Positions 1 to 9,216 of a stretch of 64,000 nt of DNA are shown here, in pieces. Each line of letters begins with the position of its first letter. The stretch's first letter is position 1. The stretch covers positions 60,276-124,275 of the forward strand of contig JAMCPD010000003.1 of the NCBI GenBank assembly GCA_023379935.1. The letters run 5' to 3'. The notes below the pieces were generated by a model. The model was not told the origin of the DNA, ran no database searches, and worked only from the letters and a program-made list of their open reading frames with translations. Source of the stretch: Actinomycetota bacterium. Its GTDB lineage: Bacteria > Actinomycetota > Acidimicrobiia > Acidimicrobiales > JAMCPD01. The position numbers and the translations under genes were made by a program.

Positions 1-1
1 T

Positions 2-1327
2 AGAGCACCTCAAAATCGTTGGGGGAGCGGTTCTTTGCAAGAACTTAACCATATACCGATAGTCGACTCAATCACAAAGTTGTCTCTCACATCAACAACA
101 ACCGCTTCAATCCCGGATACCATAACCAATGCTATATCGGTTGCACTAACTCCCCATCGCGGTCCTGTTTTTGTGGATATACCGCTTGATGTTCTTTTCG
201 ACGAAGCCGAGGCTGAGATACCGTTGCAGTCGTCATCTGTGATTGCACCTCAACCAGATGAAGCTGATCTGAAAAAGGTGGCTGTTTTGTTGGCAAAAGC
301 TTCAAAACCAGCCATTATCGCCGGTTCGGATATATGGTGGGGGAAAGCATGGGAAGCCTTGCAAAATCTGGTGGAACTCCTGCGTATCCCTACCTTTACA
401 AACGGTCAAGCCAGAGGTTGCCTAACTTCAGACCATGAACTTTATTTTTCACGTACAAGATACAAACTAAAGGAGTCCGACATAGTGGTGGTAGTCGGTA
501 CACCACTTGATTTCAGACTTTCTTTCGGGCAGTTTGGAGATGGAGAGGTGATACACATTATGGACAGCCCACCGGCAAACCATCCTCTTGGTGTAAGGCT
601 GAACACCAGCTTAATTGGAGATTTGAAACACATCCTAACTGAGTTGAGCAACCATCTGCCTGAACAGGTAAAAGATCACGAAACATGGATTGATGAGTTG
701 CGAAGCGAAGAAGATGCTATCAGGCAAGACGAACATGCCCAAATGACTGCCGCTTTCTCAGCAAAACCCATTCACCCAATTGCTCTGTATGGAGAGTTGA
801 ATAAATACCTGGATAAGGATGCAGTTGTAATAGGCGACGGCGGAGACTTTGTTTCTTGGGCGGGAAAGTTGATTAACTCATATCAACCCGGCTGTTGGAT
901 GGATCCCGGCCCTTATGGATGTTTAGGTACCGGATTGGGCTATGCAACGGCAGCGAGGATAGCACACCCCGATCGCCAAGTAGTACTTTTGGCTGGAGAC
1001 GGCGCCTTCGGTTTTTCCGCCATAGAGTTAGATACCCTGGTACGCCACAAGATTGCTGTTGTCATTATAGTGGGTAACAACGGGATATGGGGACTGGAAA
1101 AACACCCTATGAAAATGCTCTATGGATATGACGTAGCCGCTGACCTACAACCTGAATGCCATTACGACAAGCTTGGGATAGCGTTGGGAGGAGGCGGCGA
1201 AACCATATCATCATTAAAAGAGTTCGGCCCTGCAATAAAACGTGCCTTTAGCGCCAAAGTGCCTTACGTGTTGAATATCTTGCTTGACCCCCAAGTTGCA
1301 TACCCACGTACGTCCAGTCTGGCTTGA
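2..1327 (+). CDS. Acetolactate synthase-like TPP-dependent enzyme, 5' end cut by window
   Basis: Thiamine-pyrophosphate enzyme of the acetolactate synthase / oxalyl-CoA decarboxylase superfamily. The frame stays open from base 2, and the residues before the TTG at 35 (GSGSLQELNHIPIVDSITK) match the GxGSFQElD segment of ALS-like proteins, so about 100 N-terminal residues lie outside the window. The central domain and the C-terminal TPP domain are present. The TPP motif GDGAFGFSAIELDTLV followed by VGNNGIWGLEKHPM lies near residues 321-360 of the ORF. The closest pattern I recall is mycobacterial IlvG (LEKHPM, MLYGYDV, VAYPR). No small subunit or other branched-chain amino acid gene is beside it, so the physiological reaction is uncertain. 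Confidence 0.85.
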   Translation, partial: RAPQNRWGSGSLQELNHIPIVDSITKLSLTSTTTASIPDTITNAISVALTPHRGPVFVDIPLDVLFDEAEAEIPLQSSSVIAPQPDEADLKKVAVLLAKASKPAIIAGSDIWWGKAWEALQNLVELLRIPTFTNGQARGCLTSDHELYFSRTRYKLKESDIVVVVGTPLDFRLSFGQFGDGEVIHIMDSPPANHPLGVRLNTSLIGDLKHILTELSNHLPEQVKDHETWIDELRSEEDAIRQDEHAQMTAAFSAKPIHPIALYGELNKYLDKDAVVIGDGGDFVSWAGKLINSYQPGCWMDPGPYGCLGTGLGYATAARIAHPDRQVVLLAGDGAFGFSAIELDTLVRHKIAVVIIVGNNGIWGLEKHPMKMLYGYDVAADLQPECHYDKLGIALGGGGETISSLKEFGPAIKRAFSAKVPYVLNILLDPQVAYPRTSSLA

Positions 1328-1701
1328 ACTCCGCTCGTTGTGAGCAAAAGTATGCCCACACGACTTGGCGACACAGTTTGAGGCTGACCATATACGAGAT
1401 CCGTTCCTTGATCAATATGATCTAAGTGTTATCTTTCGAATCTGTAACGGTCGTCGGGTAATACATTAATCGTACAATGTGAGAAGATATTTTCTAAAAC
1501 AGCTGCTGGCCCCGTCTCCAACCTCATATCTCTCAGGCCGGCTGCTCGTGTCAGCCGGTAGTATGATACAACTGGCCAACTGGTATTACCACCTTGTCAA
1601 CGCCGACTTTTTAAACTTCATCCCAGCCGGTGATACTTGAACATCTGTTCTTATGCCGAATGGTAAAAAATATGTAACTCAAGAAGACGCGGATAACGTA
1701 G
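1328..1701. other. Intergenic stretch, no gene seen
   Basis: No convincing ORF. There is a perfect 7-bp hairpin (ccggctg...cagccgg, 1538-1558) without a following T-run, so it is not called as a terminator. The rest is probably the tail of the upstream transcript and the promoter zone of rnpB. Confidence 0.4.
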
Positions 1702-1707
1702 TATAAT
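1702..1707 (+). promoter_or_regulatory. Probable -10 box of rnpB
   Basis: A consensus TATAAT lies about 8-10 bases before the base of the P1 helix of RNase P RNA, where a -10 box is expected for a transcript starting near 1714. No good -35 box is visible 17 bases upstream. Confidence 0.5.
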
Positions 1708-1714
1708 AACTTAG

Positions 1715-2124
<410 letters not shown>

Positions 2125-2168
2125 TGTACTTCAAACGTGAATCCAAGCCACATGAGCATACCGACCGA

Positions 2169-2990
2169 CTACACATCCTTGTGTGTCACTACAAAAAGGC
2201 CGGCGGAAAGAAAAACCACCGCATAGCCAAAAAGAACAAGAGCACCGTCCCATTGGGGCAAGAAGGAGAAAATTGTCGAGTGCGTTGAATTGCCGAAAAG
2301 GTTTCCCGCTCCTATGAAACTCATAAACGCATGGTAAGGTAACCATTTCCCCGCCGGAGCGGTTCGCGGTATCGCGGATATAATATTCTCTATTATGAAC
2401 CACCAAGCGAGCACTAAAACCGTTGCCCCAAGCTGATTTGTTATCAAAGATCCAAGTCCAACCCCTATTACTCCAAGCAGCCCCGCCGCTAAAATCAGGA
2501 TAAGAACCTCCAACCCAACTCTCGAACTAAATATCGCCTTTATCCAAGTGTTCCATGTACTGTAGGATTTCTTGCCCATTGAAAACCAGATCATCAAACT
2601 TCCCAAAACACCAATCAGCATAACAACTGCTCCTAGAAGAAAGGAGGTAACTGCCTTTGTTATGAGCAACTGCCAACGTTTCGGAACAAGCAATAAGCTC
2701 ATCGACACCGTATTGTGTCTGTATTCACCCGCCATCACTGTTATCCCGAACAGCACTAAGAATACCATCCAGAATGTGTCGCTGATCAAAAAGGTCTGAA
2801 CAAGTTTTGGCGTAACCGCGACAACAGAACCGTTGACAGAAGTACCCAATGCAATCATAAAGGCAATTCCCAATGCAAGTAGAAAAGCTACTAACCACAT
2901 CATAACCAAAAATGCTCCAAGCAACACAAAAAATGACCGGGTGCTTTTGAACTTCACAAACTCAGATCTCATTAATCTTTGAAACTTCAT
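2169..2990 (-). CDS. ABC-2 type transporter permease
   Basis: Membrane subunit (273 aa) of a two-gene ABC exporter. About six hydrophobic segments are visible: one starting near residue 18, one containing WMVFLVLFGITVMAGEY, then a paired set, and a C-terminal ALVLFGYAVVFLSAGLFVV. It resembles the ABC-2/NatB-like permeases of Gram-positive bacteria (MRSEFVKFKSTRSFF start). It overlaps the ATPase gene by 4 bases, so the two are translationally coupled. The substrate is unknown; relatives are often linked to antimicrobial-peptide or ion export. Confidence 0.8.
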   Translation of the reverse strand: MKFQRLMRSEFVKFKSTRSFFVLLGAFLVMMWLVAFLLALGIAFMIALGTSVNGSVVAVTPKLVQTFLISDTFWMVFLVLFGITVMAGEYRHNTVSMSLLLVPKRWQLLITKAVTSFLLGAVVMLIGVLGSLMIWFSMGKKSYSTWNTWIKAIFSSRVGLEVLILILAAGLLGVIGVGLGSLITNQLGATVLVLAWWFIIENIISAIPRTAPAGKWLPYHAFMSFIGAGNLFGNSTHSTIFSFLPQWDGALVLFGYAVVFLSAGLFVVTHKDV

Positions 2991-3967
2991 TGTGAAAACC
3001 TCTTGGTTGGCAGTGACGATGTCAAGTCTAAAAACACGTCTTCAAGACTTGAGCGCTGTTCAACAAGCTCACTCAGAACAATCCCGTTATCAGCTGCCAA
3101 CTGCCCAACCTTCAAAGCATTGATCCCCTCGTCCTTTCCTGTAACAAGTACAGTTTGTTGTGCCAAAACCTCTATATTGACACCAAAAGGCTCCAACACC
3201 TTTACCAGCTTGTCTATCTGGGGAGAAGTAACCCTGAGCGATGTAGTAGTTCTGGACAACAACTCCCCTACAGGCGCTTGGGCGACAAGACGACCCTGAG
3301 AAATAACGACTACATCATCTACCAACTGAGCTATTTCAGCCAAGACATGACTTGAAATAAAGACGGTATTACCACCTGACACATAGGAGCGTAAAAACTG
3401 GCGCAACCAGTGAATACCTTGCGGATCAAGCCCATTGGCCGGTTCATCGAGTATCAAGATCGGAGGGTTTCCCATCAAAGCGGCGGCTAAACTTAATCGT
3501 TGGCGCATACCAAAGGAAAAGGTTTTAACCCGAGACTTGGCCACGTCGTAGAGCCCAACCAAATTGAGTACTTCATCTATCCGTGTATACGAAAAGCCCA
3601 TACAAGCGGCCGAAATCTTGAGAGAATCTCTAGCCTTTCGTGCAGGATGAAACGGGGGGTTTTCAATAACAGCACCCACTACAGCCAAGGGGGTGTCCAG
3701 TTGTTTATATTCCTGTCCATAAACCGTAGCAGTACCGCTGCTGGGTGAGAGTAGTCCGAGTATGACCTTTAGCGCAGTCGTCTTGCCGGCACCATTCGGA
3801 CCTAAAAAGCCGGTAACTTTCCCGCCGTATACTTGAAAACTTAAATCATGAACAGCCAACTTAGAGCCATAACGCTTAGTTAAGTGGTTTGCCTCTATCA
3901 CCGGTATTGCCGGTTTTGGAACAGATCCCGGCATTGGCGGTCTTATAGTTGATGGTGGAACGGTCAC
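2987..3967 (-). CDS. ABC transporter ATP-binding protein
   Basis: ATPase subunit (326 aa) partnering the downstream permease. The Walker A sequence GPNGAGKTT lies at about residues 56-64, the signature FSFGMRQRLSLA near 150, and Walker B with D-loop LILDEPANGLDP near 172, followed by the switch histidine in FISSHVL. The roughly 80-residue C-terminal tail is typical of drug/bacitracin-type ATPases. The first 22 residues are proline-rich and may be non-native; a start near VIEANHLTKRYG would also fit the family. Transcription probably runs from the 3968-4062 gap, which is shared divergently with cysH. Confidence 0.88.
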   Translation of the reverse strand: MTVPPSTIRPPMPGSVPKPAIPVIEANHLTKRYGSKLAVHDLSFQVYGGKVTGFLGPNGAGKTTALKVILGLLSPSSGTATVYGQEYKQLDTPLAVVGAVIENPPFHPARKARDSLKISAACMGFSYTRIDEVLNLVGLYDVAKSRVKTFSFGMRQRLSLAAALMGNPPILILDEPANGLDPQGIHWLRQFLRSYVSGGNTVFISSHVLAEIAQLVDDVVVISQGRLVAQAPVGELLSRTTTSLRVTSPQIDKLVKVLEPFGVNIEVLAQQTVLVTGKDEGINALKVGQLAADNGIVLSELVEQRSSLEDVFLDLTSSLPTKRFSQ

Positions 3968-4062
3968 GTTTCAAAGGTTAGCACCCGAATCTGGTCCGTG
4001 CTGAAAAGTTAATTTATAATAAACTTGATATACTTAGTCATATTTAGTTATACTTATTATTT

Positions 4063-4767
4063 ATGGAAAAGAAGATTGGAAAAGACACTACTGAAAATAT
4101 TACGGAAGATATCCCGACTGACATCTTGGAAAACGCCTCTCCGGAAGCGGTTATAGCTTGGGCGATTGAAAGGTTTGGTGAAAAACTGGTGATCGTAAAC
4201 TCCTTTGCCGACTGCATCCTGATTGATATGGCAGTGAAGATAAATCCTAGCGTTCAAGTTTTGTTTTTGGATACTGGGTTTCATTTTCAAGAAACTCTTG
4301 ACTATCTACAGTCGGTCAAAGATCGTTACAACCTTAATCTCAACATCACAACTGCAAACATCCACCCGTCTAAGTGGCCATGCGGAACGACAAGGTGTTG
4401 TGAGTTCAGAAAGGTCAACCCGTTAAAAGAGGCACTTTCGGACAAGTCTGCCTGGATAACTGGAATTAAGCGGGTAGACAATGAAAATAGGCGCCAGACA
4501 CCGGTAGTTCATTTTGACAAAATATTCAATCTAGTCAAAATCAACCCGTTGGTCACATGGACAGATGCGGATATTGCAATCTATGAAACCGAACACAATC
4601 TTTTGGTGCATCCGTTAAAAGCCAAGGGATATCTTTCAATTGGTTGTGCCCCAACTACCACTCCCGTGCTTCTAGGTGACGACCCGAGGTCTGGCAGATG
4701 GAGAGGTGATGAAAAAACTGAATGCGGACTACACTTAACTCCGACACGGATACAATCTACAGGCTAA
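4063..4767 (+). CDS. cysH: APS (phosphoadenylyl-sulfate) reductase family, one Fe-S cysteine missing
   Basis: Reduces activated sulfate to sulfite in assimilatory sulfur metabolism. Family landmarks are FLDTGFHFQETLDY, CGTTRCCEFRKVNPL (CC at 112-113), WITGIKR, GYLSIGC (C195), DDPRSGRW and the catalytic C-terminal motif KTECGLH (C221). The CC pair marks it as the APS-using, 4Fe-4S-type branch, whose pattern is CC...CxxC. Here the last ligand is replaced: C195 is followed by A-P-T instead of x-x-C, so three of the four cysteines remain. It is the first gene of the cysH-cysD-cysN-met8 cluster, 22 bases before cysD. The AT-rich leader 4010-4062 is its likely promoter. Confidence 0.88.
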   Translation: MEKKIGKDTTENITEDIPTDILENASPEAVIAWAIERFGEKLVIVNSFADCILIDMAVKINPSVQVLFLDTGFHFQETLDYLQSVKDRYNLNLNITTANIHPSKWPCGTTRCCEFRKVNPLKEALSDKSAWITGIKRVDNENRRQTPVVHFDKIFNLVKINPLVTWTDADIAIYETEHNLLVHPLKAKGYLSIGCAPTTTPVLLGDDPRSGRWRGDEKTECGLHLTPTRIQSTG

Positions 4768-4789
4768 TATCACTACAAGGTAGCACTGC

Positions 4790-5713
4790 ATGGAACAGAT
4801 AAAGGCACAATCTCAAAATAATATCTCTAACTTGAAAGCCCTGGAGGATGAGGCTGTATTCATCATGCGTGAAGTAGCCGCTGAGTGCGAACGACCTGTT
4901 CTGCTGTTTAGCGGAGGAAAGGACTCTGCGGTACTGTTGAGGCTGGCTGAAAAAGCATTCAGGCCCGGTGGATTTCCCTTTCCAATCATGCACATAGACA
5001 CGGGACACAACTTTGAAGAGGTTATCAACTTCAGAGACAAGCGAGCAAGAGAACTCGGCGAAAAGCTTATAGTAGCGAGCGTACAAGACACCATTGACAA
5101 AGGAAGGGCGGTTGAGCATGCTCCGGGCGCATCCCGTAATCGCATCCAGAGTATAACCTTGATGGATGCCGTAGCTGAATGGAAGTTTGATGCACTAATC
5201 GGTGGGGCAAGAAGGGACGAAGATAAAGCCCGAGCCAAAGAACGCGTACTGTCGCTCAGAGACCGTTTTGGACACTGGGACCCCCGGAATCAACGCCCCG
5301 AACTGTGGAACCTCTACCATGCCAAAGTCCGATCCGGCGAACATCTACGAGCCTTCCCCCTATCGAACTGGACAGAGTTGGACGTATGGAACTATATAGC
5401 ACAAGAAAAACTTGGGCTGCCGCCTATTTACTTTGCGCACAAGCGGCTGGTCTTTTATAAAGACAGTGCGCTGATGGCTGTAACACCTTTTCTTCAACCC
5501 ACAAAAGAGGAAAAGGCTTTCATGAAGACCGTACGGTTTAGAACAGTTGGTGATGCTACTTGTACTGCCGCCATATCTTCACATGCTGTTACTGTGCAAG
5601 AGGTTATAAATGAAATTTCATCCGCTTCCGTTTCTGAACGGGGTTCAAGTCGCGTTGATGACCATTTTTCTGAACACTCAATGGAGGATCGTAAAAAGGA
5701 AGGGTATTTTTAG
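4790..5713 (+). CDS. cysD: Sulfate adenylyltransferase subunit 2
   Basis: Catalytic PP-loop subunit of ATP sulfurylase, which makes APS from ATP and sulfate together with the GTPase CysN. The pyrophosphatase loop is LFSGGKDSAVLLRLAEKAF (SGGKDS near residue 41). Further family blocks are MHIDTGHNFEEVI, GGARRDEDKARAKER and FPLSNWTELDVWNYI. The length of 307 aa is normal. The stop codon abuts the GTG start of cysN with no gap, indicating tight translational coupling. Confidence 0.95.
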   Translation: MEQIKAQSQNNISNLKALEDEAVFIMREVAAECERPVLLFSGGKDSAVLLRLAEKAFRPGGFPFPIMHIDTGHNFEEVINFRDKRARELGEKLIVASVQDTIDKGRAVEHAPGASRNRIQSITLMDAVAEWKFDALIGGARRDEDKARAKERVLSLRDRFGHWDPRNQRPELWNLYHAKVRSGEHLRAFPLSNWTELDVWNYIAQEKLGLPPIYFAHKRLVFYKDSALMAVTPFLQPTKEEKAFMKTVRFRTVGDATCTAAISSHAVTVQEVINEISSASVSERGSSRVDDHFSEHSMEDRKKEGYF

Positions 5714-7111
5714 GTGACAGAGCAACAAACTTGTGTACATTTCGCCGCGATAGGATCAGTTGACGACGGTAAGAGTACCCTGATTGGACGCCTGTTGCAT
5801 GACACCAATCAACTGGCCACCGATCAACTGGAAGCTCTGGGCAATGCAGCAAGAAGGCGGGGAATGGAAGGAATGGAGTTGGCATTCACAACGGACGGAT
5901 TGAGGGCGGAGCGCGAACAAGGTATAACCATTGATGTCGCCTATCGCCACTTTTACACCAAAAAGCACCACTTCATCATAGCCGACTGCCCCGGCCACAC
6001 CCACTACACGCGTAACATGGCTACAGGAACCTCGAACGCAGCGTTGGCTCTCGTACTTGTTGACATTACCGGAGGACTAAAGACCCAGACCCGCCATCAT
6101 GTAGTTTTGGCGACCCTTTTTGGTGTAAAAAGCTTTATACTATGTGTTAATAAAATGGACTTGGTTTCCTGGTCAAAAACTGCTTATGTGCAGCTTACAG
6201 ATCAGTTTGCCCAGCTTACGAGAGGTTTGGGGATACCCAATGTGAGGGCGGTTCCCGTATCTGCTCTTTTGGGTGACAATGTTGTTGCACCGGTTACCAC
6301 AAAGGATGCAAACTGGTATGACGGGTCAACATTGCTTCATACACTGGATGAAGCAAGTACAGAACTGGCAAACGACGAAGCCGATATGTCCTTAAATAAG
6401 CCATGGCGACTCCCTGTACAGTGGGTAATACGTCCAAAACAGGTCGAGGCTTCAAAACAGACTTCTTTTGACCAACCCCACCTCGGCAGTCTAAATCGCT
6501 ATAACGGTAGTCTCACTTCCAACAACACCCATAGTGATAACGGATATAAGGGCACTTTAACAAATGGCAACAGGGGCTACACCGGCATGCTGACCGGAGG
6601 CACTCTGCACAACGGAGATGAAGTGGTAGTACTGCCTTCAAAACGTCGCACCATTTTAAGTAATGTTGAAACTTTTGACGGATCCCTTCTTAGTGCCAAT
6701 GCTCCAAATGTGATTACAGTGCAGTTGGCGGATGAGTTGGATGTCAGCCGGGGAGACCTGCTGGCTCCCGTGGCGCAACCTCCACATGTCTCTCATGAGT
6801 TCGGCGCTACTTTATGCTGGTTTTCCCCAAAACCACTTGACCACAACACCCACTGGCTCATCAAACATACGACACGCACAACAAAAGCTGTCGTTGAAAG
6901 TATAGAGGGTAAGCTAGACCTCACCGATAAGGGAACATCTTTAATAACAGCAAGCCACTTGGATGAAAATGATATCGGCAAAGTACGTATTGTCACAGCA
7001 GTCGCACTGGCATATGACGCTTACAGTATCAATAAAATGACCGGTAGCTTTATCTTGATTGACGAGCTAACCCAGTCATGTGTAGCAGCCGGAATGATCG
7101 ACGAACCATGA
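5714..7111 (+). CDS. cysN: Sulfate adenylyltransferase subunit 1 (GTPase) with domain-II insertion
   Basis: Regulatory GTPase of ATP sulfurylase. The P-loop GSVDDGKSTLIGR lies near residue 14, DCPGH near 91 and NKMD near 146; EF-Tu-like domains II and III follow. No APS kinase (CysC) domain is fused, which agrees with direct use of APS by the neighbouring reductase. Odd feature: between PVQWVIRP and GDEVVVLPS there is an extra stretch of about 40 residues carrying three variants of one short unit (RYNGSLTSN, GYKGTLTNG, GYTGMLTGG). Only the last matches the normal RGYxGxxxxG strand, so the first two look like internal duplications. The start is a GTG directly after the cysD stop. Confidence 0.93.
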   Translation: MTEQQTCVHFAAIGSVDDGKSTLIGRLLHDTNQLATDQLEALGNAARRRGMEGMELAFTTDGLRAEREQGITIDVAYRHFYTKKHHFIIADCPGHTHYTRNMATGTSNAALALVLVDITGGLKTQTRHHVVLATLFGVKSFILCVNKMDLVSWSKTAYVQLTDQFAQLTRGLGIPNVRAVPVSALLGDNVVAPVTTKDANWYDGSTLLHTLDEASTELANDEADMSLNKPWRLPVQWVIRPKQVEASKQTSFDQPHLGSLNRYNGSLTSNNTHSDNGYKGTLTNGNRGYTGMLTGGTLHNGDEVVVLPSKRRTILSNVETFDGSLLSANAPNVITVQLADELDVSRGDLLAPVAQPPHVSHEFGATLCWFSPKPLDHNTHWLIKHTTRTTKAVVESIEGKLDLTDKGTSLITASHLDENDIGKVRIVTAVALAYDAYSINKMTGSFILIDELTQSCVAAGMIDEP

Positions 7112-7158
7112 TCAACAACAGATCATAACTGGGCGGAGAAGATGTGGATTGAACGCTG

Positions 7159-7821
7159 ATGAACCCCAAAGACATTGAACCAACCGGATATCTTTATCCG
7201 GTTAACCTTGATTTACGAGGTCGTCCATGTCTGGTGGTCGGTGGGGGCAGAATCGCTACTAAGAAGGTAGAAAAGCTGCTCTTCTACAAGGCATCGATAA
7301 CGGTCATAGCGCCGGAGATTGCGCCGAAAATTTCCAATCTTGTCGGCATAACTATCCATAGACGAGCTTACGAACCGGGGGACATAGCCAACTACTGGTT
7401 GGCTATAGTTGCCACAGGCAACAAGGCGATAAACAAAGCGGTATTTGAAGACGGCAAAAAATACAAAGTCTGGGTTAACAGCTCAGATGATCCTAAGTCT
7501 TGTTCACTTACTCTACCTGCCGTCTTACAACGCGGTGTAGTTAGTATAGCCGTATCTACCTCTATGTACAGCCCCGCACTTGCCCGTTGGTTGAAACAAG
7601 AGGTATCCAATCTTGTCGGCCCCGAATACGATACCTTAGCTCTACTATTATCCAAGGCCCGTTCAGAATTGAAAGCCAACAACGTAGCGTGTGACTTTAC
7701 CGATTGGAAGTCTCTCATAGACAGCAAACTGCCACAACTTATAAAAGAGTCCCGAATTGAAAAGGCTGAGCAACTGATAAAAGAGTGGGTTGTAAGTCAA
7801 CTGGGTAAGTCAACTGGGTAA
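7159..7821 (+). CDS. Precorrin-2 dehydrogenase / siroheme synthase N-domain protein
   Basis: Met8/CysG-N family protein that oxidises precorrin-2 to sirohydrochlorin, on the way to the siroheme cofactor of sulfite reductase. The Rossmann motif CLVVGGGRIATKKVEKLL lies near residues 24-41, followed by the family blocks ANYWLAIVATGN, VNSSDDPKSCSLTLPAVLQRG and VSIAVSTSMYSPALARWLKQE. The length of 220 aa corresponds to the stand-alone dehydrogenase without the methyltransferase domain. Its position after cysN links it to sulfate assimilation, although no sulfite reductase lies in the window. The C-terminus runs into a 13-bp tandem repeat that shifts frame in each copy. Confidence 0.88.
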   Translation: MNPKDIEPTGYLYPVNLDLRGRPCLVVGGGRIATKKVEKLLFYKASITVIAPEIAPKISNLVGITIHRRAYEPGDIANYWLAIVATGNKAINKAVFEDGKKYKVWVNSSDDPKSCSLTLPAVLQRGVVSIAVSTSMYSPALARWLKQEVSNLVGPEYDTLALLLSKARSELKANNVACDFTDWKSLIDSKLPQLIKESRIEKAEQLIKEWVVSQLGKSTG

Positions 7822-7831
7822 GTCAACCGGG
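7793..7831 (+). repeat. 13-bp tandem repeat, three copies, at the met8 stop
   Basis: The unit taagtcaactggg occurs at 7793-7805 and 7806-7818, and as taagtcaaccggg at 7819-7831. The gene's TAA stop is the first three bases of the third copy. Because 13 is not a multiple of three, each duplication re-phased the C-terminus. Confidence 0.85.
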
Positions 7832-7889
7832 TAAACGCCGATAACAGCGTATTGCATAAAACTCCTTTTACTGCCGAGTAAACCTGAAC

Positions 7890-8157
7890 ATCTAAAATGG
7901 ACCCGGCAATTTTTAAGGAGTTTTTTTGTATAACCTTGCCCCAAATACACCCGCTGCAACTACACCAACAGCCAACGCTATCAACATAGCCAACCAACCG
8001 GAAGCCAGCTTATTGGAGGGCAGCGATTTAAAAAAGATGGCAGGGTTGACACCATAAAGACCGGTATTCCATATATCATGATGCCATCTTGTCCACTGAT
8101 TGGATTGCGATGCTTTACCCGATGGAGCTTTACCGGGTGTCTTCCATGCAAAAAGGT
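7890..8157 (-). pseudogene. Orphan 268-bp duplicate of the 3' end of the subtilase-like gene
   Basis: It is identical to 9445-9712 except for about three mismatches (ggacccgg/agatccgg, ccatgc/ccatac), at a constant offset of 1555. It encodes the last 80 or so codons of the 9468-13022 protein, including the C-terminal membrane anchor and the stop (7913-7915), with no upstream coding part. Homology ends abruptly at 8157. ORFs called here in other frames are shadows. Confidence 0.9.
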
Positions 8158-8288
8158 TAGGGTATTTACCGAATTGCTCGGACCCAAGCTGAAAGCAAAT
8201 CTTCTAATTCTGCCAAGACTTCACTTATTTGCTTCAGACAGTAATTCGTTAACTAAGACCAGGTATCATCAGTTGATGACATAACTTG

Positions 8289-8305
8289 AAGTTTATGTTA
8301 AACTT
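8289..8305. promoter_or_regulatory. Palindrome upstream of Phd-like antitoxin, probable operator
   Basis: Perfect inverted repeat aagttta-tgt-taaactt ending 5 bases before the antitoxin ATG. Phd/YefM antitoxins autoregulate by binding such palindromes, so this is a likely TA operator overlapping the promoter. Confidence 0.6.
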
Positions 8306-8310
8306 ATACC

Positions 8311-8613
8311 ATGAAGAGAATAACAGCAAAAGAGTTGCGAGACAACCTTGGCCAAATTGTTATTAGAGTCAGAAGAGGTGAACCAATAAGAGTAACTTAC
8401 CGCTCAAAACCGGCATTTATCCTTTACCCGGAAAATGCATATGAGTCCGTTAAACAAGGGAGCCAAGAGGCAATGAAGCAGTTTCTTAGTGAGACAATTA
8501 AACTCAGCAAATCAAAGAACAGGTCAATCTTCGACCAAAACGAGAATGTCAAAGATCTATATCATAAAATGCTTGACAACGATGTGAAATATCGGGAATC
8601 ATCCAACAATTGA
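8311..8613 (+). CDS. Phd/YefM family antitoxin
   Basis: A 100-aa DNA-binding antitoxin. The N-terminus (MKRITAKELRDNLGQIVIRVRRGEPIRVTYRSKPAFILYP) shows the Phd/YefM fold pattern: an A-x-E-x-R-xx-L helix and a basic strand ending in a hydrophobic pair. The C-terminal half is charged and helical, as expected for the toxin-neutralising tail. It overlaps the following PIN toxin gene by four bases. The cassette is bounded by 268-bp direct repeats, which suggests recent insertion or rearrangement. Confidence 0.85.
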   Translation: MKRITAKELRDNLGQIVIRVRRGEPIRVTYRSKPAFILYPENAYESVKQGSQEAMKQFLSETIKLSKSKNRSIFDQNENVKDLYHKMLDNDVKYRESSNN

Positions 8614-8978
8614 GTACATTTTTAGACACGAATGTTTTACTAGAAGTCCTGTTGCCGGATAGACCGAAAGCAAAAATTGCAGCAAAGTGCGCACAACGAG
8701 AATCAGTTGTGTCTCCGTTAACGGCACACCTTTACGTGTATTTCGGGAAAAAAGAAGGTTTTCCGTTAGATTCGCTAATGCGGAATCTAACACTATTGAA
8801 ATTCACAGATCTTGGTGATGCCGAGGTGCGATGGGCTGTAGCAAACTGCCAAGGCGATGATTTTGAGGATGCCCTCCAGGTGGCATGTGCTGTTACGTAC
8901 GGTTGTGAAGTATTTGTAACTCTAGACAAGTCCTTGGCCCAGAGATACAGAAGGTTTATAGACGTGAAGGTAGTTTGA
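8610..8978 (+). CDS. PIN-domain toxin (VapC-like)
   Basis: Putative ribonuclease toxin of 122 aa. Acidic PIN residues are visible: FLDTNVLLEVLLPDRP (first Asp, residue 6), DDFEDALQVACA (central acidic pair) and FVTLDKSLAQRY (C-terminal Asp). The start is a TTG inside a TTGA overlap with the antitoxin, the usual coupling of TA operons. A second-strand ORF across it is a shadow. The target RNA is unknown. Confidence 0.85.
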   Translation: MSTFLDTNVLLEVLLPDRPKAKIAAKCAQRESVVSPLTAHLYVYFGKKEGFPLDSLMRNLTLLKFTDLGDAEVRWAVANCQGDDFEDALQVACAVTYGCEVFVTLDKSLAQRYRRFIDVKVV

Positions 8979-9216
8979 GCGGTTAGATATCTTTAACGCA
9001 TTTCCCCTTGTGAGAAAAATACTATATAGCTCACCCACCTTGTGCCGTTGTTGACACAACAACGATAGGTAAGAGATTAGGCGCCTGCGCAAAAACGAAG
9101 AACTTGGTAGCGGCGATGCGCACCTGAACATCACTCCTATCCCTGATCATCACGTATTCCAGTGCGGACGGGGATGGTCACCATTTTATCCTCAATTCAA
9201 GCCCCAGCGACCAAAC

